Shown here piece by piece: positions 7,431 to 13,601 of a stretch of DNA of 16,502 nucleotides (position 1 is its first letter; each line of letters begins with the position of its first letter). The stretch is from Methanomassiliicoccales archaeon (lineage in GTDB: Archaea; Thermoplasmatota; Thermoplasmata; SG8-5). The position numbers were made by a program, and so were the translations under genes. Under the pieces are notes generated by a model that was not told where the DNA came from, did not search any database, and worked only from the letters and a program-made list of their open reading frames with translations. The stretch spans positions 1 to 16,502 of the forward strand of contig DAOVXH010000016.1 of NCBI GenBank assembly GCA_030636255.1, in the 5' to 3' direction.

Positions 7431-7961
7431 ATGAGCGAGCGGCGTTTAAAGGGCGGAGTCATAATCGGATATCTTGATTTCATTAAACTTCAGTGGGGTC
7501 AGGGAGGTGTTGATGAATGTATCAATGCCATAGACATGGACCTCAGCACCCTTAAGCCGGAGACATTCTATTCTGGAGATCCAGATGAGAAAATTCTCAA
7601 GTGGATATCTTCAAACAAGGGAGATGAATTCGTTAAGAAGGCAGGCAATTACACCGTCAAGAACCTTGGAAGTCTGGCATATCTTGTAAGATTTGTGAAC
7701 ATCAAGCACCTATTGAAAAAAGCCAAGGAGAATTATCAAGATACCTTTGAACATGGAGAAATTTCTGTTCTTTGCGATGATTATGGGAAAAGGGCAGTTG
7801 TCATAATGAAAAATTCCAATCAAATTGAAGAATCATGCATAGCCTGGGAAGGCGCCTTGGAAGCAATGATGGAAGTCACCCGGACAAAGGGAACCGTGAA
7901 GATGACTAAATGCCAGATGAAAGGCGATCCCTATGACGAGTTCATTCTGGACTGGAAATAA
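7431..7961 (+). CDS. 176-residue protein, first of a tandem paralogue pair; DUF2378/HNOB-like fold suspected
   Basis: I do not recognise a firm function. The protein is soluble with no signal peptide or membrane segment. It begins MSERRLKGGVIIGYL and has an N-terminal helical half with the WGQGG and DEKILKWIS segments. A central VKNLGSLAYLVRFVNIKHLL stretch follows, then a mixed alpha/beta C-terminal half with ENYQDTF, ISVL, AVVIMKN, EALEAMMEVTRTKGTVK-like and DPYDEFILDW elements. This order (helical region, then an N/Y motif, strands, a helix containing a G.LE motif, and a final strand ending in W) resembles the myxobacterial DUF2378 family and the related heme-NO-binding (HNOB) fold. The YxSxR heme motif is absent and no histidine is shared with the paralogue, so heme binding is not supported. 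The next gene encodes a same-length, gap-free paralogue, about 58% identical by my count. The pair precedes a GNAT acetyltransferase gene. Confidence 0.82.
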   Translation: MSERRLKGGVIIGYLDFIKLQWGQGGVDECINAIDMDLSTLKPETFYSGDPDEKILKWISSNKGDEFVKKAGNYTVKNLGSLAYLVRFVNIKHLLKKAKENYQDTFEHGEISVLCDDYGKRAVVIMKNSNQIEESCIAWEGALEAMMEVTRTKGTVKMTKCQMKGDPYDEFILDWK

Positions 7962-7974
7962 TTATTGAATACCT

Positions 7975-7980
7975 GGAGGA
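7975..7980 (+). promoter_or_regulatory. Shine-Dalgarno deciding a TTG start
   Basis: GGAGGA lies 6 bases before the TTG at 7987. The ATG codons at 7999 and 8002 would be 18 or more bases away. The spacing, together with the SER..KGG match to the paralogue, fixes TTG as the start of the second paralogue. Confidence 0.7.
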
Positions 7981-7986
7981 ATATAA

Positions 7987-8517
7987 TTGAGCGAGAGAAT
8001 GATGAAAGGGGGAGTTATGCTTGGCTATTTCAATTTCATCAGTCACAAGTGGGGAGAAGGCGGCATTGCAGAATGCATTGAGGCAACAGGAGTTGACCCT
8101 GGGAAATTGAAGGAAGAGATAAGCTATCCCGGGGAAATGGATGAAAAGGTGCTGAGATGGATATCTGAGACAAAGGGAATGGATTATGTCCAGGAACTTG
8201 GTGTCCATGCAGTGAAGAACCTGGGAGAACTCTCGTATCTTGTCAAATTTGTGAACATCAGGAATTTACTTATGAAGTTCCAGGAAAATTATCATGACAC
8301 CTTTCAGTACGGAGAACTATCTGTGCTCATGGACAAGGCCGGGAAGCGCTCCACAATAATAATGAAAAACTGCAATTCACAAGAAGAATCTTGCATGGCC
8401 TGGCTCGGTGCCTTTGAGGGCATGATGGAACTGACAAGAACCAAGGGCACTGTAAAGCTTATCAAACGGCAAATAGACGGTGACGGTTATGACGAATATT
8501 TGTTGAACTGGAGTTGA
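7987..8517 (+). CDS. 176-residue protein, second of the tandem paralogue pair; DUF2378/HNOB-like fold suspected
   Basis: This is a paralogue of the preceding gene, the same length and alignable without gaps. The shared residues cluster in KGGV..GY, WG.GG..ECI, VKNLG.L.YLV.FVNI..LL, ENY.DTF..GE.SVL, GKR...IMKN, EESC.AW.GA.E.MME.TRTKGTVK and GD.YDE. The C-terminal region is the best conserved. Conserved Cys30, Cys136 and the Trp residues at 22, 58, 139 and 175 are candidates for structural or ligand roles. The start is TTG, chosen because of the Shine-Dalgarno and the matching N-terminus of the paralogue. It lies 25 bases after the first copy and 4 bases before the GNAT gene, so the three are almost certainly one operon. 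Function is unknown; retention of two diverged copies suggests a heterodimer or two related ligands (inference). Confidence 0.82.
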   Translation: MSERMMKGGVMLGYFNFISHKWGEGGIAECIEATGVDPGKLKEEISYPGEMDEKVLRWISETKGMDYVQELGVHAVKNLGELSYLVKFVNIRNLLMKFQENYHDTFQYGELSVLMDKAGKRSTIIMKNCNSQEESCMAWLGAFEGMMELTRTKGTVKLIKRQIDGDGYDEYLLNWS

Positions 8518-8521
8518 GGTT

Positions 8522-8950
8522 ATGGAATACAGAACTCTTGGCCCGGAAGATTATGATGTGATAATAGATGTCTGGAACAGGGCCGGCCTGCCTTTCAGGC
8601 CCATTGGTCGTGATTCCCCTGAGGAGATAAAGCGTCAAATTAAACTGGACCCGGAAATGTTCCTGGGAGCATTCGTGAAAAGCCAGATGATTGGAATGAT
8701 AATGGGAAGCTATGATTCAAGAAAGGGGTGGTTGAATCGACTGGCTGTTATTCCGGAACATCAGGGAAAGGGCATTGCCAGGGCACTTGTTCAAGAAATG
8801 GAGAAACGTCTGAAAGAAAGAGGGTTCCGCATAATCGCCACCATGATAGAGGATGGCCATGAAGGTTCAATGGAACTTTTCAAGAAGGCCGGATACATTG
8901 TTCACAATGACATAACATACCTGACCAAAAGGGAAAGTTCTGATATCTAG
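8522..8950 (+). CDS. GNAT-family N-acetyltransferase
   Basis: A 142-residue acetyl-CoA-dependent acetyltransferase of the GNAT fold; the acceptor substrate cannot be told from sequence. It opens with YRTLGPEDYDVIIDVWNRAGLPFRP, typical of a first strand and helix. Motif A is LNRLAVIPEHQGKGIARALVQEM, with the acetyl-CoA pyrophosphate-binding QGKGIA at residues 81-86. The motif B region SMELFKKAGYIVHNDITYL follows. Length is normal for a single-domain GNAT. A GAGG lies close to the start and the ATG is 4 bases after the previous stop, so it is the third gene of the paralogue operon. Its TAG stop lies in a CTAG shared with the convergent Nudix-methyltransferase gene. It could modify a protein N-terminus, a small amine or an antibiotic-like compound. 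Confidence 0.92.
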   Translation: MEYRTLGPEDYDVIIDVWNRAGLPFRPIGRDSPEEIKRQIKLDPEMFLGAFVKSQMIGMIMGSYDSRKGWLNRLAVIPEHQGKGIARALVQEMEKRLKERGFRIIATMIEDGHEGSMELFKKAGYIVHNDITYLTKRESSDI

Positions 8951-10059
8951 TTCTTCTTGGCCTCGATGAATGTCATGTCAACATGAGATTTCACAGTTTG
9001 GCCATAATTCATTCGTAAATTATCTTCGAATATTTTGAAATTATCTTCAAAATCCTCCTCGGAAACAAGGGAAAGGGTGGAAATATATCTGTTTCTGAAC
9101 CTGTCCAGTATTACATCTATGCTGGATTCTGTGGGCTGGCTGCTTACCCTGTGATGATGGATTTTTTCAAAGCCCAAATTAGTAAGATGCCATTTGATTT
9201 CTGTAATTGGCATGAACCTATTCAGGTCGACCTTCACTGCTCCAGGAAAATATCGCATTAGGTGTCTTCTAATTCTGGCATGAGAGATGGTGGCAATTAT
9301 AAACTGGCCACCGGGTCTAAGCACCCGTTTTGCCTCGGCAAGGACCCTGGGTTCATCGTCCACATGCTGAAGCATTAACATCATTATGACCGTGTCAAAT
9401 GATTCATTCCCAAAGGGAATATTAGCAGCATCGCCCTGCAACCAGATGCCACATTCCTTCTCATTGGCCTTGCCCAGCATTCCCCTTGAGAAGTCAAGAC
9501 CGGTGACATCTGCACCGGTCCGTTTTCCAATCTCCAGCGAATATCGGCCGGTGCCGCAACCAACATCCAGTACCTGGCTGTTTTTTCCAATTCTGCCCCA
9601 GCGAATCAGCCCATTGGTCCAGTCTTTCAGATGCAGGGGGCTTTTCGATCGAACATTGTCAAAATACTGACTGGCCAGGTCATAGTCAGTCTTAGGCTTG
9701 GGCATGTGGCCAGCCATCTCTAGCAAGAGAAAGTACTCGAATCTCTCAAAAGACAATTTCATAGGCAGAGCAGTGAAATATCTGGTTTCAATAATTTCAT
9801 CTGTTTCCGACTTTGGAGTGCCAGATACATCACAAGAGAACAATGCCAGATTGCCATTATCTAATTCTGCTACACCACAGTCCTTCCAGTTTTTTCCTAT
9901 TAGGCCAGTCTCTTCCTTCAATTCTCTTTTGGCAGCTTCCAACTTAGTCTCCTTCCCCTCAATATGGCCCCCGGGAAATTCCCACTTGCGCTCACTGTGT
10001 TTGACCATAATGTACTTTCTGCCATGAGTGGCGATTACTATGGAGCCCTTGAGTTTCAT
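8947..10059 (-). CDS. Nudix hydrolase - class I SAM methyltransferase fusion
   Basis: A 370-residue two-domain protein. Residues about 1-120 are a Nudix domain with a complete Nudix box: G31, E37, R45-E46-L47, E49-E50 and G52-L53, preceded by KWEFPGG. This resembles the nucleoside-triphosphatase branch (YtkD/MutT-like), so hydrolysis of a modified nucleotide or other nucleoside diphosphate-X compound is likely. Residues about 125-370 are a Rossmann methyltransferase: a leading YDLASQYFDNVRS, motif I VLDVGCGTG (163-171), acidic LDFS (188-191), GDAANIPFGNESFDTVIMMLMLQHV, then VLRPGGQFIIATISH. The acceptor is unknown. No stop or frameshift lies between the domains; the linker is short and charged (GHMPKPKTDYD). 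It starts 12 bases after the adk stop with a GAGG nearby, so it is probably co-transcribed with adk. A sequencing-induced fusion is unlikely because the frame is continuous. Confidence 0.9.
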   Translation of the reverse strand: MKLKGSIVIATHGRKYIMVKHSERKWEFPGGHIEGKETKLEAAKRELKEETGLIGKNWKDCGVAELDNGNLALFSCDVSGTPKSETDEIIETRYFTALPMKLSFERFEYFLLLEMAGHMPKPKTDYDLASQYFDNVRSKSPLHLKDWTNGLIRWGRIGKNSQVLDVGCGTGRYSLEIGKRTGADVTGLDFSRGMLGKANEKECGIWLQGDAANIPFGNESFDTVIMMLMLQHVDDEPRVLAEAKRVLRPGGQFIIATISHARIRRHLMRYFPGAVKVDLNRFMPITEIKWHLTNLGFEKIHHHRVSSQPTESSIDVILDRFRNRYISTLSLVSEEDFEDNFKIFEDNLRMNYGQTVKSHVDMTFIEAKKN

Positions 10060-10071
10060 TGAACCTCAGGT

Positions 10072-10704
10072 TCACAAGGCTTCCAGAACTTCGACAATGA
10101 ACTTGTGGGTATTCTGCATGCCCTGGGTGGCGTCAATGTCCTTTATGAGTCCGCTGTTTGTGTAATGGTCTATGAGCGGCGCTGTTTGGGAATTGTAGGT
10201 CTCCAGGCGCTTGCTGACTGTTTCAACATTATCATCATCGCGCTGGTACAAATCACCGCCACAGGTATCGCACTTTCCATCTACCTTTGGAGGGCGGGCT
10301 GTAAGATTATAAACCGCATTGCACTTGCCGCATGTTCGCCTGGAAGTCAGGCGATTAACCAGCTCTTCCATTGGCACATTCAAGTTTATAACAACATCAA
10401 CCGTTGCCAGCTTTTCCATTGCCTCTGCCTGTGCCAGATTCCTTGGATACCCGTCCAAAATATAACCACCAGCACAATCTGGCTTGTCCATTCTTTCCTT
10501 GACAAGTGAAAGAATTAGATCGTCTGGTCCAAGCTTTCCGGCGTCCATGTATTCCTTGGCTATCTTTCCAAGCTCGGTTCCTTCGGCTACAGCTTTTCTA
10601 AGCAAATCGCCTGTGCTGATTTGCGGTAAATTGTACTTCTCAACCAAGAACTGTGCTTGTGTGCCCTTTCCTGCCCCTGGGGGGCCTAATAATATCAATT
10701 TCAT
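10072..10704 (-). CDS. adk: Adenylate kinase with zinc-binding LID
   Basis: A 210-residue adenylate kinase that interconverts ATP + AMP and 2 ADP in the cytoplasm. It is of the bacterial/long type rather than the trimeric archaeal AdkA type. The P-loop GPPGAGKGT is at residues 7-15, the AMP-binding segment is ISTGDLLR (29-36), and DGYPRN is at 84-89. The LID carries four cysteines in C-x2-C-x16-C-x2-C (125, 128, 145, 148), which in this family bind structural zinc. Arginine-rich QRDDDNVETVSKRL follows. The start at 10704 is chosen because MKLILLGPPG is the usual N-terminus and GGAAGTGA lies just upstream. The open frame extends 27 codons further, but that part overlaps the upstream RAM gene and has no family resemblance. 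It lies 19 bases after the RAM-domain gene. Confidence 0.97.
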   Translation of the reverse strand: MKLILLGPPGAGKGTQAQFLVEKYNLPQISTGDLLRKAVAEGTELGKIAKEYMDAGKLGPDDLILSLVKERMDKPDCAGGYILDGYPRNLAQAEAMEKLATVDVVINLNVPMEELVNRLTSRRTCGKCNAVYNLTARPPKVDGKCDTCGGDLYQRDDDNVETVSKRLETYNSQTAPLIDHYTNSGLIKDIDATQGMQNTHKFIVEVLEAL

Positions 10705-10723
10705 GTGTTCACTTCCACAGGTA

Positions 10724-10981
10724 TCAGGCCAGTTCCTCAAAATGCTTGAGGAAATCATCCTGCACAAGGGTCTTTGTGCTGACAACTCCAGGTATTGGCC
10801 TGATATGTTTTATCACTGTTCTGGCAATGTCATTTGGTTCCTTTGCCTCGATAATCAGTATGAAATCAATATCACCAAGCAATGGAACTGATTCCTTAAT
10901 TGCCTTGACCTTCCTGAAGCCCCTGAAGGCCTCCATTTCTCTGCCTGGCGCCACAGATACTAGCACATAACCCTTTACCAT
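10724..10981 (-). CDS. Stand-alone Lrp/AsnC ligand-binding (RAM) domain protein
   Basis: An 85-residue protein that is only the C-terminal effector-binding/oligomerisation domain of Lrp/AsnC regulators, with no helix-turn-helix. It opens MVKGYVLVSVAPGREMEAFRGFRKV and continues through the usual beta-alpha-beta order: strand, helix, IKESVPLLGDIDFILIIEAKEPNDIARTVIKHIRPIPGVVSTKTLVQDDFL. The G.IDF.L and PGV..T.T motifs fit the amino-acid-binding pocket of the family. Such single-domain proteins in archaea form rings and may sense amino acids or partner with full-length Lrp proteins. The start has GGTGA nearby. The 47-base gap upstream contains a weak TTTTTAATT element, so an own promoter is possible. 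The next gene is adk. Confidence 0.9.
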   Translation of the reverse strand: MVKGYVLVSVAPGREMEAFRGFRKVKAIKESVPLLGDIDFILIIEAKEPNDIARTVIKHIRPIPGVVSTKTLVQDDFLKHFEELA

Positions 10982-11028
10982 GTTTTCACCAGGCCATGAA
11001 ACAGCATTTCAATTAAAAATGTTGGGTA

Positions 11029-12255
11029 TCAGTAAACCTTGCTGTCTGGCGCTATGAAACCACTAACTGTTGTTCCAGGCCCAACAAAACAATTCTGGCT
11101 GATTATTGTCCCCGGGTCAATGCTGGCATTAATTCCGGTCTTTGAATCCTCGCCCATTATGACGCCGAACTTTCTCAGGCCAGTATCAACCATCTTGCCC
11201 TTGAGGCTGGCACGTATGTTTCTGCCGTCCAGTCTCAGATTGGCCACCTTTGTTCCGCAGCCAAGATTGCACCCTGGCCCTATGACGCTGTCGCCCACAT
11301 AATTGTGATGCGGCGCCTTTGCACCGTCCATTAGGATGGAATTTTTTATCTCTACAGCATTGCCAACCTTGCACTTGCTGCCAATATATGTGGATGGCCG
11401 GATGTAACAATTTGGACCGATGTCTGTATTTTCCCCAATAATGACTGGCCCTATTATGTAAGCGCCATTTAGAATTCTGCTGCCCTTTCCGAGAATTATG
11501 TCGCCCTCGATTGTGGCATTTGGCTGTATTTCGCCTTTAATGTCTGGTTTGAGATTTTCCATAAGCAATTTATTGGCCTTGAGAAGGTCCCATGGGCGGC
11601 CAACGTCCATCCATTCTCCCTGAAAGGTCTCACAATAAATGTCACTGTCCTGGACCAGCATGTTTAGAGTGTCAGTAATCTCATACTCGCCTCTGATTGA
11701 TTTTGGAGTCTTGTCAATTGATTCGAATACTTCAGGTGTGAACAAATAAATTCCTGCATTGGCCAGGTTTGATGGTGGTTTTTTGCTCTTCTCAACAACC
11801 TTGAGCATCTTGCCCTTCTGCACATCAAAAACACCATACTCCCGAGGATTATCCACCTCAAATCCAGTGACCATCATTGACTTATTTTTCTTGTGGCTGG
11901 CCAGTATTTTCTTCACAGTGGGTTGATTGAGTATTATGTCACCATTAATAGCCAAAAATGGTTCGTCAATGGACTCCCTGGCAATTCCAACAGCATTGGC
12001 AGTTCCCAGTGGTTTTTTCTGAACTAAATAATCAATGTTCATTCCCAGTTCTTCACCGTCGCCAAATTCCTGCTCTGTGCGGCGCCTTCCTGGGCCTACG
12101 AGAATTGTCACATCTTTTATCTTGCTTGCCTTCAGAGTCTCCAGCATATGCTGAATAAGTGGCTTTCCTGCAACTGGAAGTAGTGATTTAGGCATGCTGG
12201 CCGTAAGTGGCTGCATTCTGGTCCCGTCCCCTGCTGCAAGAATAAATGCCTTCAT
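11029..12255 (-). CDS. glmU: Bifunctional sugar-1-phosphate nucleotidylyltransferase/acetyltransferase (archaeal GlmU type)
   Basis: A 408-residue two-domain enzyme likely to acetylate glucosamine-1-phosphate and form UDP-GlcNAc. The N-terminal nucleotidyltransferase domain shows ILAAGDGTRMQPLT (5-18), the PKSLLPVAGKP segment (22-32), QKKPLGTANAV (79-89), NGD (104-106), GEYEITDTL and GEWMDVGRPWDLL. From about residue 243 it has left-handed beta-helix hexapeptide repeats (IEGDIILGKGSRI, VIIGENTDIG). The APHHNYVGDS segment (314-323) and NLGCGTKVANLRLD match the acetyltransferase site described for the archaeal ST0452-type enzymes. Its start follows the glmM stop by one base, with a GGGGTG about 10 bases upstream inside glmM, so the two are translated from one message. 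Other sugar nucleotidylyltransferases (for example glucose-1-phosphate thymidylyltransferase) look alike, but the tail and the glmM neighbour favour GlmU. Confidence 0.92.
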   Translation of the reverse strand: MKAFILAAGDGTRMQPLTASMPKSLLPVAGKPLIQHMLETLKASKIKDVTILVGPGRRRTEQEFGDGEELGMNIDYLVQKKPLGTANAVGIARESIDEPFLAINGDIILNQPTVKKILASHKKNKSMMVTGFEVDNPREYGVFDVQKGKMLKVVEKSKKPPSNLANAGIYLFTPEVFESIDKTPKSIRGEYEITDTLNMLVQDSDIYCETFQGEWMDVGRPWDLLKANKLLMENLKPDIKGEIQPNATIEGDIILGKGSRILNGAYIIGPVIIGENTDIGPNCYIRPSTYIGSKCKVGNAVEIKNSILMDGAKAPHHNYVGDSVIGPGCNLGCGTKVANLRLDGRNIRASLKGKMVDTGLRKFGVIMGEDSKTGINASIDPGTIISQNCFVGPGTTVSGFIAPDSKVY

Positions 12256-12256
12256 T

Positions 12257-13564
12257 TTAATTCAACACCCCTTCAACTATTTCCATTGCCATGTCAAAGA
12301 GTTCTTTTGCTGCGGCATCATCATCACCTTCAATGACAATTTTCAGCTTTGGTTCTGTGCCTGAGGGTCTGAGCAAAATCCAGCCCTTTTCATAAATTGC
12401 CTTGAAACCATCTAATTCTGAAATTTCCTTCGGATTCTTGGACTTTAATCCAGCTCCAAGGGCCTTCATTGCCTCTGCCTTGGTTGCAGGTGGCAAATCT
12501 ACTCTTTTTCTAATAACACTGAATCTTGGAATCTCGGCCAGGTATTCTGAAAGCGGTCTTTCCTGGGCAATTTGAACGAGTCTGGCAGCAGCGAAAATGC
12601 CGTCTGGACAATAGGATGTTCGGGGGAACACCCAGGTTCCTGAGGGCTCTCCACCAAAGTCTGCGTTTTCTTGCTTAATTGTCTCCGAAACATATACGTC
12701 ACCAACCTTGCATCGCAGCACTTCAACACCGTCCAGATATCTATCAACTGCCATGCTGGCATTTATTGGCACAACAACCTTTGTTTTGCCTTCCAGTTTG
12801 CAGAGCAATGGCATTAATGCATCTCCATCTGCAAAGTTACCCTTTTCATCAACAGCTACAGTACGGTCACCATCGCCGTCATGGGCAATTCCGATGGTTG
12901 CGCCCATTTCAACAACAGCCTTTGCCAGCAATACGGTATTTTCTTTTGTTGGTTCTGAGTCCCTTCCAGGGAATGAACCATCTGGATGGCCATTGATTGT
13001 GATAACCTCGCATCCTAATTTTCTTAACAGGTACGGAGTAATTGTAGAACTGGCCCCATTACCGCAATCAACAATGACCTTGGCGTTCAGGGATGGAATA
13101 TGTTCCATTATCCGTTCCATGTGTCTGTCAATTGTCCAGTCAATTGTGCGGAGCTGGCCAACCTTGTCCCAGGATGCATTTGGAATTTTTTCTCCCAAAA
13201 GAATGTCCTCAACTTCCTCCATCTGCCTGCTGTCAAAACTTGACCCGTCAGGGTTCCAGAATTTTACACCATTATCAGTGGCAGGGTTGTGGGAAGCTGT
13301 GAGCATTATACCGCATTTGTACTCTTTTGCAGCACTTGCCAGGGTGGGTGTTGTTATCATTCCGGCAACGTAAACATTCGCGCCTGCAGCCAGTAAACCG
13401 GCTATCATGGCATTTCCAAGCAATGGGCTTGTTGTTCGGGCGTCCCAGCCAACAACCACTTCATCGTAGAGGTTGCCAACTGACTGGCCAATCTTGCATA
13501 CGAATTCCGGCGTAATAAGATCATTAAAATGACCTCTTATCCCAGAGGAGCCAAATAGTCTCAT
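12257..13564 (-). CDS. glmM: Phosphoglucosamine mutase (archaeal GlmM type)
   Basis: A 435-residue alpha-D-phosphohexomutase, probably converting glucosamine-6-phosphate to glucosamine-1-phosphate for the adjacent GlmU. Four family motifs are present: RLFGSSGIRG at the N-terminus, the phosphoserine loop TASHNP (Ser91), the Mg-binding DGDGDR (229-234), the sugar-binding GGEPSG (304-309), and the phosphate-binding RPSGTEPK (399-406). Length is normal for archaeal GlmM/ManB proteins. The frame stays open 17 codons upstream to an ATG at 13615, but that start would lie inside the previous gene. The MRLFGSSGIRG start is the family norm and sits where transcription from the TATA box at 13584-13594 would begin, so a leaderless message is likely. 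Phosphomannomutase activity is an alternative that sequence alone does not exclude. Confidence 0.94.
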   Translation of the reverse strand: MRLFGSSGIRGHFNDLITPEFVCKIGQSVGNLYDEVVVGWDARTTSPLLGNAMIAGLLAAGANVYVAGMITTPTLASAAKEYKCGIMLTASHNPATDNGVKFWNPDGSSFDSRQMEEVEDILLGEKIPNASWDKVGQLRTIDWTIDRHMERIMEHIPSLNAKVIVDCGNGASSTITPYLLRKLGCEVITINGHPDGSFPGRDSEPTKENTVLLAKAVVEMGATIGIAHDGDGDRTVAVDEKGNFADGDALMPLLCKLEGKTKVVVPINASMAVDRYLDGVEVLRCKVGDVYVSETIKQENADFGGEPSGTWVFPRTSYCPDGIFAAARLVQIAQERPLSEYLAEIPRFSVIRKRVDLPPATKAEAMKALGAGLKSKNPKEISELDGFKAIYEKGWILLRPSGTEPKLKIVIEGDDDAAAKELFDMAMEIVEGVLN

Positions 13565-13583
13565 GCTTCGGCCATATGTCCCG

Positions 13584-13594
13584 GTATAAAAAAC
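13584..13594 (-). promoter_or_regulatory. TATA box for glmM-glmU
   Basis: The minus strand reads GGTTTTTTATAC, an archaeal TATA-like element in the short gap between the DUF531 gene stop and glmM. Its centre is about 24-26 bases from the glmM ATG, so the transcript would start at or next to the start codon (leaderless). No Shine-Dalgarno precedes this ATG, which agrees. Confidence 0.55.
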
Positions 13595-13601
13595 CTTTTG
13601 G

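Noticed and set aside
7431..8517. Heme-based nitric oxide sensor function for the paralogue pair
   Set aside because: The overall fold may be related, but the YxSxR motif is absent and no histidine is conserved between the two copies.
10705..10785. 27-codon N-terminal extension of adenylate kinase
   Set aside because: It overlaps the RAM-domain gene in another frame, resembles no adenylate kinase N-terminus, and the internal ATG has a good Shine-Dalgarno.
12708..13373. 221-codon plus-strand frame opposite glmM
   Set aside because: It is antisense to a gene with all phosphohexomutase motifs; the Ser/Pro-rich product is typical of shadow translation.
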